Source of the DNA: CAMLIZ01 sp040758375
GTDB lineage: Bacteria > Pseudomonadota > Gammaproteobacteria > Burkholderiales > Burkholderiaceae_C
DNA length: 64,000 nucleotides
Reading direction: 5' to 3'
Assembly (NCBI GenBank): GCA_040758375.1
Contig: JBFLWE010000010.1
Location: 1 to 64,000 of the forward strand
The position numbers were made by a program, and so were the translations under genes. The notes beneath the pieces are model-generated. The model saw only the letters and a list, made by a program, of their open reading frames with translations, was not told the origin of the DNA and ran no database searches. Shown here one piece after another: positions 1-11,918 of this stretch (its first letter is position 1; each line of letters opens with the position of its first letter).

Positions 1-1227
1 CGCGGACAAGGGCCGCTGCGGCGCTGCGGCGCGCGCCGCGGCGGGCAGCGGCGTCTTGGGCTGCGCGCTGTTGCGCGCCTCGCGCGGCATCTGCAGCGCC
101 GCCACCGCCGGCTTTCCGCCGCCGCCCGAGGACGACGGAAATGCCAGCAGGCGCAGCAGCACCATCGTGAGCGCGCCGTATTCGTCCGAGGCCAGGCTCA
201 GCTCACCTCGCCCGTGCAGCGCGATGCTGTAGAGCAGTTGCGTTTCGTCGGCCGGCAGCAAGGCCGCGAGTTCCCGCGCCTCGCGGGTGTCGGGGTCGTG
301 CTCGTCCAGCGCGCCCGCGACCACCTGCTCCACCGCCATCTGCTGCAGCAGCGTGGCCATTTCTTCCAGCGTGCCGGCCGCCGAGAGCCCCTGCGCACGC
401 AAGGCATCCACGGCGGCCAGCACCGCCGGCCCGTTGCGCTCGGCCAGCGCGCGCACCAGCGTGGTGGCATGGCTGCGGTCCACGGTGCCCAGCATCGCGC
501 GCACCACCGCCTCGTCGAGCCGGCCGCCGCCATAGGCGATGGCCTGGTCGGTGAGCGAGAGCGCATCGCGCATCGAGCCGCGCGCCGCGCGCGACAGCAG
601 CCACACCGCGCCTTCGTCGTGCGCCACGTTCTCGGCCTGCAGCACGTTCTGCAGATGCGCCAGCACCACCTCGGGCGCCATCGGCCGCAGGTTGAACTGC
701 AGGCAGCGCGACAGCACCGTCGGCAGCATCTTGTCCGGGTCGGTCGTGGCCAGCACGAACTTCAGGTATTCCGGCGGCTCCTCCAGCGTCTTCAGCAGCG
801 CGTTGAAGCTCTCCTTGGTGAGCTGGTGCGCCTCGTCGATCATGAAGACCTTGAAGCGGCCGATGCTGGGCTTGTAGGCCGCGCGTTCGAGCAGGTCGCG
901 CACCTCGTCGATGCCGCGGTTGGATGCAGCGTCGAGCTCGATGTAGTCGATGTAGCGGTCGGCGTCGATCTCGGTGCACGCGGTGCACTGGCCGCACGGA
1001 TGGGCCGTGATGCCGCCGGTGCCGTCGGGGCCGGTGCAGTTCAGGCTCTTGGCCAGGATGCGCGAGACCGTGGTCTTGCCGATGCCGCGCGTGCCGGTGA
1101 ACAGGTACGCATGGTGCAGCCGCTGCTGCTGCAAGGCATTGGTGAGCGCCTGCACCACGTGCTCCTGCCCCACCATCTGCTCGAAGCTGCGCGGCCGGTA
1201 CTTGCGGGCCAGGACGACGTAAGACAT
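1..1227 (-). CDS. dnaX: DNA polymerase III subunit gamma/tau (partial, C-terminus outside window)
   Basis: This is the clamp-loader ATPase subunit of the replicative polymerase; it loads the beta clamp and, as tau, couples polymerase and helicase. The 409 codons present start MSYVVLARKYRP, which is the invariant DnaX N-terminus. They contain a Walker A (GTRGIGKTT), the cysteine cluster of the zinc module (CGQCTAC), a Walker B (FMIDEVHQL), the SRC sensor (LSRCLQF) and the start of the Ala/Pro-rich linker that precedes the tau-specific domains. The gene runs off the left edge, so the 3' end and any programmed frameshift site that makes gamma cannot be seen. The ATG lies 7 nt after a GGAGG that belongs to a dispersed repeat shared with earP. 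The gene is divergent from the PurM-like gene. Confidence 0.97.
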   Translation of the reverse strand, partial: MSYVVLARKYRPRSFEQMVGQEHVVQALTNALQQQRLHHAYLFTGTRGIGKTTVSRILAKSLNCTGPDGTGGITAHPCGQCTACTEIDADRYIDYIELDAASNRGIDEVRDLLERAAYKPSIGRFKVFMIDEAHQLTKESFNALLKTLEEPPEYLKFVLATTDPDKMLPTVLSRCLQFNLRPMAPEVVLAHLQNVLQAENVAHDEGAVWLLSRAARGSMRDALSLTDQAIAYGGGRLDEAVVRAMLGTVDRSHATTLVRALAERNGPAVLAAVDALRAQGLSAAGTLEEMATLLQQMAVEQVVAGALDEHDPDTREARELAALLPADETQLLYSIALHGRGELSLASDEYGALTMVLLRLLAFPSSSGGGGKPAVAALQMPREARNSAQPKTPLPAAARAAAPQRPLSA

Positions 1228-1307
1228 CACGGCCTCCGACGAGCCGCCGCTAGGAGGCCGTGCGCCCCCTCGGGGGGCAGCGAACGAAGTGAGCGTGGGG
1301 GCACCAT
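1225..1307 (-). repeat. 83-bp dispersed intergenic repeat, copy 1 (carries the dnaX start region)
   Basis: Read on the minus strand it corresponds to positions 55665-55747 read on the plus strand, both exactly 83 nt long from CAT/ATG to CAT/ATG. The 19 nt at the dnaX end (ctcgtcggaggccgtgatg) and the 22 nt at the other end (core cgaacgaagtgagcg) are identical; the middle is clearly similar. It contains inverted repeats GGCCTCC/GGAGGCC and a GCCCCCT/GGGGGGC hairpin. It resembles a REP-like extragenic element that here provides the dnaX Shine-Dalgarno. Confidence 0.85.
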
Positions 1308-1347
1308 CCGGGCATTCTACGGGGGTGCCGTCGCCGATAATCGCGTG

Positions 1348-2472
1348 ATGACCTCCCCAGCAGCCGGCCAAGCCGCCACGCTCACCTACGACCAGGCGGG
1401 CGTCAACTACGACCTGATCGACCCCCTGAAAATCGCGGCCCAGCGCGCCGCCGCCGCCACCGGCGCCCACCTCGCGGCGCACGGCTTCAGCGAGGTGAAG
1501 GCCTCGCGTGGCGAGTCGGCCTACGTGGTCGACGTGGGCCCGTTCTACATCGCCTCCATCGTCGAGTGCCTGGGCTCCAAGGCGCTCGTCGCCGATGAGA
1601 TGGCCAGGCTCACCGGCAACAGCTACTACGCCGCCATCGCGCAGGACACGATCGCGATGGCGGTCAACGACCTGATCACCGTGGGCGCCACCCCGCTCGT
1701 CGTGCAGGCCTACTGGGCCGCCGGCGGCTCCGACTGGTTCGGCGATGCCCAGCGCGCCCAGGCGCTGGTCGACGGCTGGAAGCAGGCCTGCGACACCTGC
1801 GGCGTGGCCTGGGGCGGCGGCGAAACGCCGGCGCTGGCCGGCATCGTGGAAGCCGGCCGCATCGACCTGGCGGCGTCGTGCACCGGCCTGATCAACCCCA
1901 AGGAGCGCCTGTCGGTGGGCGACAGGCTGGGAGCCGGCGACGCCATCGTGCTGCTGGCCTCCAGCGGCATCCACGCCAACGGCCTGAGCCTGGCGCGCAA
2001 GCTGGTCGAGCGGCTGCCGCACGGCTACCTCACCGAGGTGCTGCCCGGCCTGCGCTATGGCGATGCGCTGCTGGCACCCACGGTGCTCTATTCCCCCGTG
2101 ACCGAGGCGCTGTACAAGGCCGGCATCACGCCGCACTACTGCGCCAACATCACCGGCCACGGCTGGCGCAAGCTGCTGCGCCATCCCGGTGCGTTCACCT
2201 ACCGCATCCACGCGGTGCCCGAGGTCACGCCGGTGCTGCGCTTCATCCAGCAGCACGCCAACCAGGACGACCGCGAGGCCTACAGCACGCTGAACATGGG
2301 TGCAGGCTTCGCGCTGTTCGTCAAGGCCGAGGATGCCGAGCGCACGGTGCAGGTGGCGCAGGCGCAGGGCGTGGCCGCCATGGTGGCCGGCACGGTGGAG
2401 GCCGGCGCCAAGCAACTGCTGATCGAGCCGCTGGGCATCCGCTTTGGCGACGACGACCTGCAACTTCGCTGA
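1348..2472 (+). CDS. PurM-like AIR synthase family protein
   Basis: The 374-residue protein has the PurM/AIR-synthase fold signature: an N-terminal LTYDQAGVNYDLIDPLK that matches the YRDAGVDID start of PurM, a conserved AxNDxxxxGATP segment (MAVNDLITVGATP), a SSGIHANGLSLAR motif (PurM SxGxHSNGYSLxR) and NITGHGWRKLLR (PurM NITGGG). PurM closes formylglycinamidine ribonucleotide to aminoimidazole ribonucleotide in purine synthesis. This copy is divergent: the usual SGTDGVGTK nucleotide loop reads SIVECLGSK. It is therefore either a non-orthologous PurM or a paralogue with another ATP-dependent cyclo-ligase substrate. The ATG at 1348 is chosen because homology begins shortly after it; the frame is open far upstream, antisense to dnaX, without homology. 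Its 3' end overlaps the next gene if that gene uses its most upstream start. Confidence 0.8.
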   Translation: MTSPAAGQAATLTYDQAGVNYDLIDPLKIAAQRAAAATGAHLAAHGFSEVKASRGESAYVVDVGPFYIASIVECLGSKALVADEMARLTGNSYYAAIAQDTIAMAVNDLITVGATPLVVQAYWAAGGSDWFGDAQRAQALVDGWKQACDTCGVAWGGGETPALAGIVEAGRIDLAASCTGLINPKERLSVGDRLGAGDAIVLLASSGIHANGLSLARKLVERLPHGYLTEVLPGLRYGDALLAPTVLYSPVTEALYKAGITPHYCANITGHGWRKLLRHPGAFTYRIHAVPEVTPVLRFIQQHANQDDREAYSTLNMGAGFALFVKAEDAERTVQVAQAQGVAAMVAGTVEAGAKQLLIEPLGIRFGDDDLQLR

Positions 2473-4078
2473 ACCTCCGATCTCCAGGCGCGCGGCGCTG
2501 CCGCCGTGCCGGGGCGTGTTGCGCCTCCTGCTGCTCGCGCTGGCACTCGTCTTCGCACTGGCCGGTTGCGCCGGCACCCTGCCAGCAGTGCAGCGCGCGC
2601 CCTCCACCACCTTGCAGGCGCCCCCAGACGCGCCGCTGGCGCGCGTGGCGCAGGATGCGGGCCTCATGCCGGGCCAGTCCGGCTTCTGGCCGCTGCTGCA
2701 GTCCGACTACGCGCTCGACGCGCGGCTGGCGATGATCCGCCACGCACGGCGCTCGGTGGACCTGCAGTACTACCTGATCGGCAACGACACCATCGGCCGC
2801 CTGATCCTGCGCGAACTGCGCGATGCCGCGCTGCGCGGCGTGCGCGTGCGCCTGCTGGTGGACGACCTGTACACCGAGGAGCTCGACCCCCTGCTGCTGG
2901 GCTTGGCCGCGCACCCCCATGTGGAGGTGCGCCTGTTCAACCCCTTCGTCAGCGGCCGCGACATCCACTTCGGCCGCTTCCTCAACTTCGTGGGCGACTT
3001 CCGGCGGCTCAACCACCGCATGCACAACAAGCTGTTCATCGCCGACGGCGTCATGGCCGTGGTGGGCGGACGCAACCTCGCCGACGAATACTTCTTCCGC
3101 AGCAAGGACGCCAACTTCCTCGACCTCGACCTGCTCGTCACCGGCACGGCGGCGCCGCGGCTCGCGCAGCTGTTCGACCGCTACTGGAACAGCGACCTGG
3201 CCTATCCGCTGCACGCGATCGCCTCCACCGGCCACACGCGCGAAGAGCTGCGCGAGGCCTTCGAGGACCAGACCTCGGGTCCAGCCGACCCCGACACCCG
3301 CGCGCCGGAAGGCACCGACGCGTTTGGCGGCCTGGCGCTCAGCAAGGCGCTGGCCGAGCGACGCCACCGTTTCGTCGCCGCGGACGCGATCGCCTACGCC
3401 GACGCGCCAGAAAAGGCCCACGCCGATCCAGCGCACCTGAAGATCGAAGAGACCGTCACCTACCGCTTTCTGGGCTTCCTGCGCGAGGCCCGCTCCGAAG
3501 TCGTGCTGTTCTCGCCGTACTTCATTCCCGGCGAGCGCGGCATCGAGCGGCTGCGCGAGGCGCGCGCGCAGGGCATCACCGTGCGCATCGTCACCAACGC
3601 CATGGGCACGAGCGACGAGCCGCTGGTGAACCTGGGCTACCAGCGCTACCGCGACCGCATGCTGGGCATGGGCGTGCAGTTGTACGAGATGAGCGCGGCC
3701 CGCCTCACGCGCGACCCCAGCCTGAAGAAGGTGCTGGGCAGCACGCGCGGCCGCCTGCACGCCAAGATGGCGTTCGTGGACCGGCAGCTGGTGCTCGTGG
3801 GCTCGATGAACATGGACCCTCGCTCGGCCTACACCAACACCGAGATCGGCGTCGCGATCCGCAGCCCCGCGCTGGCCGAGCTGCTGTTCGGCGCCTTGCG
3901 CCTGGAAAGCTTCCCCGGCGTGTACCAGGTGCAGCTCAAGCCCGACGGCTCGGGCGTGCAATGGGTCGGCCGCGGCGACAGCGACGAAGAAGTGCTGGGC
4001 GACGAACCGGAGCTGGGCTTCTGGCAGCGGCTGAAGCTGCGGCTGATGTTCCTGTTCGTGCCGGAGGATCTGCTGTGA
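2444..4078 (+). CDS. Phospholipase D family lipoprotein (ClsC/YmdC-like cardiolipin synthase)
   Basis: The protein has two HKD phosphodiesterase motifs, HNKLFIAD near residue 194 and HAKMAFVD near residue 439, each followed by the family's GG/GS-N segment (VVGGRN, LVGSMNMD). These belong to the phospholipase D superfamily; the length and layout fit ClsC/YmdC-type cardiolipin synthases, which transfer phosphatidyl groups between lipids. A hydrophobic stretch ending LALAGC-like (FALAGCAGT) is a lipobox, so the protein is probably membrane anchored. Start choice is uncertain: TTG at 2444 overlaps the PurM-like gene by 29 bp, while GTG at 2516 would give a normal short lipoprotein signal (MLRLLLLALALVFALAGC). 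No strong Shine-Dalgarno decides between them. The overlap or close spacing suggests co-transcription with the PurM-like gene. Family assignment is firm; the exact lipid substrate is inferred. Confidence 0.88.
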   Translation: MATTTCNFAEPPISRRAALPPCRGVLRLLLLALALVFALAGCAGTLPAVQRAPSTTLQAPPDAPLARVAQDAGLMPGQSGFWPLLQSDYALDARLAMIRHARRSVDLQYYLIGNDTIGRLILRELRDAALRGVRVRLLVDDLYTEELDPLLLGLAAHPHVEVRLFNPFVSGRDIHFGRFLNFVGDFRRLNHRMHNKLFIADGVMAVVGGRNLADEYFFRSKDANFLDLDLLVTGTAAPRLAQLFDRYWNSDLAYPLHAIASTGHTREELREAFEDQTSGPADPDTRAPEGTDAFGGLALSKALAERRHRFVAADAIAYADAPEKAHADPAHLKIEETVTYRFLGFLREARSEVVLFSPYFIPGERGIERLREARAQGITVRIVTNAMGTSDEPLVNLGYQRYRDRMLGMGVQLYEMSAARLTRDPSLKKVLGSTRGRLHAKMAFVDRQLVLVGSMNMDPRSAYTNTEIGVAIRSPALAELLFGALRLESFPGVYQVQLKPDGSGVQWVGRGDSDEEVLGDEPELGFWQRLKLRLMFLFVPEDLL

Positions 4079-4106
4079 GATCCGCTTGATGGAGCCCCGG
4101 GCTGTG

Positions 4107-4205
4107 AGGGTGACGAGCCTTACCCTCGGCACTGGTCGCAACGGTTAGGGCTGCTTCGTTCCCGACCTGACCCGGTTGGCCACGCTTCCATGCGAGGAGG
4201 CCCGT
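4107..4205 (-). ncRNA. ffs: Signal recognition particle 4.5S RNA
   Basis: Read on the minus strand, 4149-4172 contains GTCAGGTC followed by GGGAACGAAGCAGCC. This is the conserved Ffh-binding domain IV (E. coli GGTCAGGTCCGGAAGGAAGCAGCC) with its tetraloop and asymmetric internal loop. The flanks can pair (GCCTCCTCG with CGAGGGTAAGGC), giving the single long hairpin of the roughly 100-nt bacterial SRP RNA. Ends are approximate by a few nucleotides. It lies alone between the phospholipase-D gene and the kinase gene. Confidence 0.9.
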
Positions 4206-4230
4206 CGCCGGCGATTGTAGGCGACGGTCT

Positions 4231-6689
<2,459 letters not shown>

Positions 6690-6693
<4 letters not shown>

Positions 6694-8570
6694 CGCTGGT
6701 CTCCCGTCAAGGACTCTTCATCGGCCGGGGCCCCGTCCATGGGCATCGGCTGGGTCTTGGCCATGGCGCGCTCGTGCGCCGCGGGCTCGTCGTCTTCTTC
6801 GCGGTCGCCGACCAGTTCGTCGCCGTCGCCGCCGTGCAGCGCGATCTGCACCGCCTCCTGCAGGTCTTTCAGCGTGACATCGAGCGCACGGCCATAGCGC
6901 TGGGCCACGCGCGCGAGCGCCGGCGTGACCTGGGCCGCAGGCAGGCCGATCGCGTCCACCACCTCGTTGCCCAGGCTGCCCACGGCGCGCAGCAGGTCGC
7001 CGTCGCCATCGAGCTGGCGCACCGGCTTGTCCACCGGCAGGCGGCGGATCATGTGCATCACCTCGTCGTCCATGCCCCATTGCCGCGCGACGGCCGCGCC
7101 CAGCGTCTCGATGTCGGCGCCCAGCACCGCGAAGGCCGCGGTTTCCTCGGTCATGCCGGGCAGCGGCGGGTCGCCCGGCTTGGGCGAAGGCTCGGGCTGC
7201 ATCAGGCGGCGGATCTGCGCCGCCTCGTCCGGGAAGTGGTACTGCACGACCAGGCGCCCCAGGCTCTGAAGCAGGGTCACCAGGTACACCACCTCGGCGT
7301 CGTAGCCCGCAGGCCGCAGCGACTGGGCGATGCGCCCGGCACGCTTCACGCGCTCGATCAGCGCCTGCAGGTCGCGTGCGCCTTGCGCGTCCAGCGGGCC
7401 GGGCCAGGGGCGCAGGCCCTGCGCCGCGCGCTGCACGCCTTCGAGCCCGATCATCGCGATCGCGCGGCGCACCGTGAGCACCGGGCCGTTGCCCGCCACC
7501 TGCGTGCCGCGCACCTTGGCCGTGTTCACCGTGCGCAGCAGCTCGAAGGCCAGCGCCAGGTCGCGCAGCACCAGTTCGGCCAGCTCGTTGGTGCGCTCGC
7601 GCTCCATGCGCAGCAGGCGCGCGGCGCGCACCGTGCCGCCGGGCAGCGCCGGCAGCGGGCCAATGGCGCGCACGCGGTCGAGCAGCAAGGCCATCGGCCC
7701 GCCGCCCTGGTTGCTCTCGGCGTCGAGCCAGCCCGACAGCGCATGCGCAAAAGTGCGCGCCGTGCGGTAGCGCTGCCGTTCCTGGCGGTCGGTGCTGCGG
7801 TTGACGATCGCGCGCAGCGGCTCAGGCACCGGTCGCGGCAGGCTCCAGGGCAGGCGCACGAACTCCGGCCCCAGCGGCGGCAGGCGCTCGATCTGGCGGC
7901 CCACGTCGGGCTCTTCCAGCGCCGGCGCTCCCACCAGCAGCTGGTGCATCACCAGGCCCATGGCCAGCACGTCGCGCTGCGCCGCATCGCGCTGCGCGCG
8001 CAGCTGGTGGGGGTCGATCGACAGGCTGCGCGCCAGCGTGGGCGTCTCCCCGGGTTGCTCGGCAGCTTCCAGTGCCGCCTCGAAGCCCAGCACCCGCAAA
8101 GTGCCCTGCTCGCTGGCCACCAGCATGTGCGGTTGCAGGTCACGGTGCACCACGCCGGCCTCGTGCGCGAAGGCCAGCCCGTCCAGCGCCTGCACCATCC
8201 AGCGTGCCGCATCGATCGCCGGCAGCCCTTGCGCGCCCAGCATCTCGGCCAGGGTCAGCCCGTTGGCCCGGTCGTAGGCCACATACGGCCAGCGCTCCTG
8301 CTCGCCGATCTCGACCACGTGCGCCAGGTGCGGATGGTTCAGGCGCGCGGCCTTGCGCACGCGTTGCATCCAGCGTTCCATCGCCTCGGCATCGCCCGGC
8401 GGCTGGCGCGGGATCACGAGCACCAGCTCCTGCCCGCTGCGCGGGTCATTGACATGCCACACCATGCTGCGGGCGCTCTTGCCCAGCAGCTTCAGCAGCT
8501 CGAAGCGGCCCAGCCGTCGGTTGCCCGCGGCAGCGTTTTTGGGAGAAGGTGGGACGGGAGCGGCGCCCAT
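6690..8570 (-). CDS. Pseudokinase-HDOD protein
   Basis: The 626-residue protein has the same plan as its downstream partner: an N-terminal kinase fold (GRFELLKLLGKSARSMVW) then an HDOD domain from about residue 300 (LLRTVNTAKV, AIAMIGLEGVQRAAQ). The kinase part has lost its catalytic residues: the VAIK lysine is replaced (VIPR, 52-55), HRDLKPxN reads HRDLQPHM (142-149), and DFG reads LGFE (161-164). I therefore call a pseudokinase. It lacks the GAF-like tail and ends in an acidic segment (GDREEDDEPAAHE). The ATG at 8570 is preferred; the frame is open to a TTG at 8654 but that extension has no kinase homology. It is coupled by a 4-bp overlap to the active kinase, so a regulator/effector pair is the simplest inference. 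Confidence 0.88.
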
Positions 8571-8675
8571 GGGTGGATCAGGACAATGTTGATCCGATTG
8601 GACCCTGCGCCGCGCCCCCCAAAAGGGCGAAAGTGGCCGCGAAAGGCGCAGCAATTAACGGCCGCGCCCGCCGCG

Positions 8676-11600
8676 TCAAGCGCTATCCGGCTCGATCACC
8701 TCGCCGCCGGCGGTGATGAAGGCCGCGCGCACCCGGTCGCCCGGCTCGGCCGCCTGCACCAGGGCGCGGTAGTGCGCGAGCTGCTCCCGATAGTCGGGCA
8801 CGGTGTGCGGCGCCGACTGCAGCTTGTAGTCCAGCACCCACCAGGTGCGCCGCCCGGCTTCTTGCAGCGCCACCAGGCGGTCCAGGCGCACCACCGATTC
8901 GCCATCGGCAAAACTGACCTCGTTGCCGGCCCACAGCAGCGCCTGCGGCTCGAAAAAGCGCCGCGCGGCCGGGCTGGCCAGCACCGCCCGGGCGTGCTGC
9001 AGCAGCGCGCCCTGCGCCTGGGCGCCCAGGCCGAACGCCGCCGCGGCGTTGGCGGCCAACGCCGGCAAAGGAGCAGCCGGGGCGGCGACCGCCCACTCCA
9101 GCAGGCGGTGCAGCGCCTCGCCCAGGCGGGCAGACTCGCTGCGCGCAGGCGGCTCGGCGACCGGCCTCGCCGCCTGCACCGCACCGCCACCCCAGCCCGG
9201 CAGCACGCGCACCACCGCAGGCTGCAGTTGCAAGGCGTCGGCCTCAGTGGTTGCAGCGGGCGGCTGCCAGGGGGTGGCCAGCGGCGCCACCCGGGCCCAC
9301 CACGCACCTTCGTGCGCCCGCTGGTGCGGCGCCACCGCCGACAGCAGCAGCCGCTCGCGCGCACGCGTCATCGCGACGTACAGGCCGTTGAGCTCCTCGC
9401 GCTCGCGCGCCGAGCGCTCGCGCTGCAGCAAGGCCTGCAGCCCCGGCGCACAGCGCGTCTCGCTGGCCACGAAGGCGCAGCACAGCGGCGCCTCGTGGTC
9501 CACCGGCCAGTCCACCAGCAAGGTCGCGCTCTCGGCCCGTGCGGCGGGCGCGTCGCTGTCCATCAGGATCACCGCGCGCGCCTCCAGCCCCTTGGCGCCG
9601 TGCACCGTGAGCAACTGCACGGCATCGGCCTGGGCGCCCAGCGGCATCTTCAGCGCGCGACGCTTGAGCGCCCGCACGAAGCCATAGACGCTGGCGTAGC
9701 GCGCGCCGTCGAGCTGCAAGGCCAGCGCCAGCAGCGCACGCACCGCCTGCACCGCCGCCTGGCGCCGCGCCGGCGGCACGACGGCCAGCAGCCGCGGCAT
9801 CAGCTCCCCCTCGTCGACGATGCGGTCCAGCAGGTCGTGCGGCGGCAACCAGCGCATTTGCTGCGCCCAGCGCGCCAGCAGCCGGGCCGCGCGCTGCAGG
9901 GCCGGAGGGGCCGCCTCGCCGGCGCGCATCAGCGCGTGCCACCAGCGGCCGCCGTCGGCCTGCGCCGCCAGCCAGAGCAGGTCTTCATCAGCGGCCGCGA
10001 ACAGCGGACAGCGCAGCGCATGTGCAAGCGAAAGGTCATGCGCGGGCGAGGCCAGCACGTCGAGCACCGCCACCAGGTCGCGCACCTCCGCCGCGGCCAT
10101 CAGCAGGTTTTCCTCGGGCGCGACATGCGGGATGCCGGCCGCCTGTAGAGCGTGTGCCGCTTCGCGCAGCACCGCGCGCCGGCGTGCGAGCACGAACACC
10201 TCGTCGGGCTTCAGGCCTTCGGCGAGCAAGGCCTGCACCGCCTGCGCCACCAGCCGCGCCTCGTCCTGTCGCAGGCCCTGTTCGGGCTCGTGGCGCGGCA
10301 CCGTGAGGCTGTCGCGCCATTCGGCGCTGGCCTCGGCCTGCGCCTCCCGCGCCGGCCGCTCGACGCGCGGCAGCAGCATCACGCCCGCAGCCCCGGCCGC
10401 TGCACCGGTGGTGTGGTCGCGAAAGCCGTCGAACTCACCCGCGGCCTGCGCACGCAGGAACACCTGGTTCACGACCGCCAGCACCTCGGGCGCATTGCGC
10501 CGCGTGTGGTCGCATTCCAGCACCGCGCCCTGCAGCGCCTGGGCCACGAACTCGCGCGCCGCCGCAAACACCCGCGGTTCCGCGCCGCGGAAGCGGTAGA
10601 TGCTCTGCTTGGGGTCGCCCACGATGAACACCAACGGCGGCCGCTGTCCGCCGCCCACGCCCGCGTAGGCGGACAGCCAGCCGTGCAGCGCATGCCATTG
10701 CAGCGGGCTGGTGTCCTGGAACTCGTCGATCAGCACGTGGCGGATGCGCTGGTCCAGGCGCTGCTGCACCCAGCCTGCCAGTGCGGCATCGCGCAACAGG
10801 TACAGCGCACAGCGCTCCAGGTCCGCCATGTCGGCCAGCCCGCGCTGGCGCTTCAGCCGTTCGTATTCGGCCAGCAGCACGCGCGCCAGCCGCACCATGC
10901 GGCCGTGTTCCTCGTGCGCCTGCTGCTGTTCGACCGCGCAGCGGATCTCCTCCAGCAGCACCGCCGCCTCGTGCAACCCGGGCGCCTCGAGCTTCTTGCG
11001 CAGCTCGCCGTCCTTCGTGAGCAAAGCCTGCCGCGCGGCTTCGAGCGCGGCCTGCGGCTCGGCCAGCGACAGCGCCCGCTCCAGCGCCTCGCCCTGCTTG
11101 CGCGGCAAGGCGCCCGCCTGGGCTCCCAGCGCGCGCGCCACGTCGAGCAGCAGCCCCTTCACCGCCCCGGCCTGCAGGCGCTCGGCCGGATGCGACAGCC
11201 CGGCGAATGCCGGCCAGCGCTGCTGCGCCGACTCGACACTGCCCTGCAGCACGCCGGCGGCGTCGGCCGCTGCCAGCTCGACACGCCGCTGCCAGGCGGC
11301 CAGCAGCCACTTGCGAAGCTGCGAGCGCCCGCGCTGGTGCACCTGGGCCACGAAGTCGGCACGCAAGGCCTCGTCGGCACGCACCGCCGCATGGAAGCGG
11401 CGAAACAGCTCGGGCTCCAGCTCGTCGGTGTCTTCCACCAGCTCGACCGCGGGCGACAGCCCCAGCTGCGACAGCAGCTCCAGCGGCGCGGCGCGCAGCA
11501 GCTGGGAGAACCAGCCATGGAAGGTGCGGATCTCCACGCCGCGTCCGTGGGCCAGCAAACGCTCGTGCAGGGTGGCCAGGCGCTCGGCCAGCGCCGGTGC

Positions 11601-11918
11601 CTGCGAGGGCGGCACGCCGCGCAGGCGCAAGGCCTGCACGCGCTCCTCGGCGCCGGCATGGGCGAACTCGCGCAGCCAGTTGCCCAGCCGCTCGCGCATC
11701 TCGCCCGCGGCCTTGCGCGTGAACGTGATCGCCAGGATCTGCTGCGGCTCGGCGCCTTCGAGCAGGGCCCGCAGGATGCGCGACACCAGCATCCAGGTCT
11801 TGCCAGCGCCCGCACAAGCCTCCACCACCACGCTGCGCGCAGGGTCGCAGGCAGCGGCGTAGAACGCTTCGCCTTCGACGTGCTCCCCGTTCAGACGATA
11901 CGCGGCATGCGGGTTCAT
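8676..11918 (-). CDS. addA: UvrD-family helicase-nuclease, AddA type
   Basis: The 1080-residue protein is a superfamily 1A helicase with a C-terminal nuclease. Visible motifs are Walker A (ACAGAGKTWM), motif Ia (AITFTRKAAGEM), motif II (LIDEFQDTSPLQW), motif III (VGDPKQSIYRFRGA) and motif V (LLTVHGAKGLEARAV). The RecB-like PD-(D/E)XK nuclease is near the end (RLDRLV, WVLDYKLQ). AddAB resects double-strand breaks for RecA-dependent repair. Start: ATG at 11918 (MNPHAAYRLNGEHV), overlapping the addB stop by 4 bp; the upstream extension lies inside addB. It forms a two-gene operon with addB. Confidence 0.93.
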   Translation of the reverse strand: MNPHAAYRLNGEHVEGEAFYAAACDPARSVVVEACAGAGKTWMLVSRILRALLEGAEPQQILAITFTRKAAGEMRERLGNWLREFAHAGAEERVQALRLRGVPPSQAPALAERLATLHERLLAHGRGVEIRTFHGWFSQLLRAAPLELLSQLGLSPAVELVEDTDELEPELFRRFHAAVRADEALRADFVAQVHQRGRSQLRKWLLAAWQRRVELAAADAAGVLQGSVESAQQRWPAFAGLSHPAERLQAGAVKGLLLDVARALGAQAGALPRKQGEALERALSLAEPQAALEAARQALLTKDGELRKKLEAPGLHEAAVLLEEIRCAVEQQQAHEEHGRMVRLARVLLAEYERLKRQRGLADMADLERCALYLLRDAALAGWVQQRLDQRIRHVLIDEFQDTSPLQWHALHGWLSAYAGVGGGQRPPLVFIVGDPKQSIYRFRGAEPRVFAAAREFVAQALQGAVLECDHTRRNAPEVLAVVNQVFLRAQAAGEFDGFRDHTTGAAAGAAGVMLLPRVERPAREAQAEASAEWRDSLTVPRHEPEQGLRQDEARLVAQAVQALLAEGLKPDEVFVLARRRAVLREAAHALQAAGIPHVAPEENLLMAAAEVRDLVAVLDVLASPAHDLSLAHALRCPLFAAADEDLLWLAAQADGGRWWHALMRAGEAAPPALQRAARLLARWAQQMRWLPPHDLLDRIVDEGELMPRLLAVVPPARRQAAVQAVRALLALALQLDGARYASVYGFVRALKRRALKMPLGAQADAVQLLTVHGAKGLEARAVILMDSDAPAARAESATLLVDWPVDHEAPLCCAFVASETRCAPGLQALLQRERSAREREELNGLYVAMTRARERLLLSAVAPHQRAHEGAWWARVAPLATPWQPPAATTEADALQLQPAVVRVLPGWGGGAVQAARPVAEPPARSESARLGEALHRLLEWAVAAPAAPLPALAANAAAAFGLGAQAQGALLQHARAVLASPAARRFFEPQALLWAGNEVSFADGESVVRLDRLVALQEAGRRTWWVLDYKLQSAPHTVPDYREQLAHYRALVQAAEPGDRVRAAFITAGGEVIEPDSA

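Noticed and set aside
1..1227. Programmed frameshift site producing DnaX gamma
   Set aside because: The relevant region lies outside the left edge and no slippery A-rich heptamer is visible in the part shown.
8571..8654. N-terminal extension of the pseudokinase from a TTG
   Set aside because: The added 28 residues have no kinase homology and no Shine-Dalgarno; the ATG at 8570 is adequate.
6774..10148. A 1124-codon open frame on the plus strand
   Set aside because: It is antisense to the pseudokinase-HDOD gene and addA, is rich in His, Arg, Gln and Ala as expected from reversed high-GC codons, and shows no domain.
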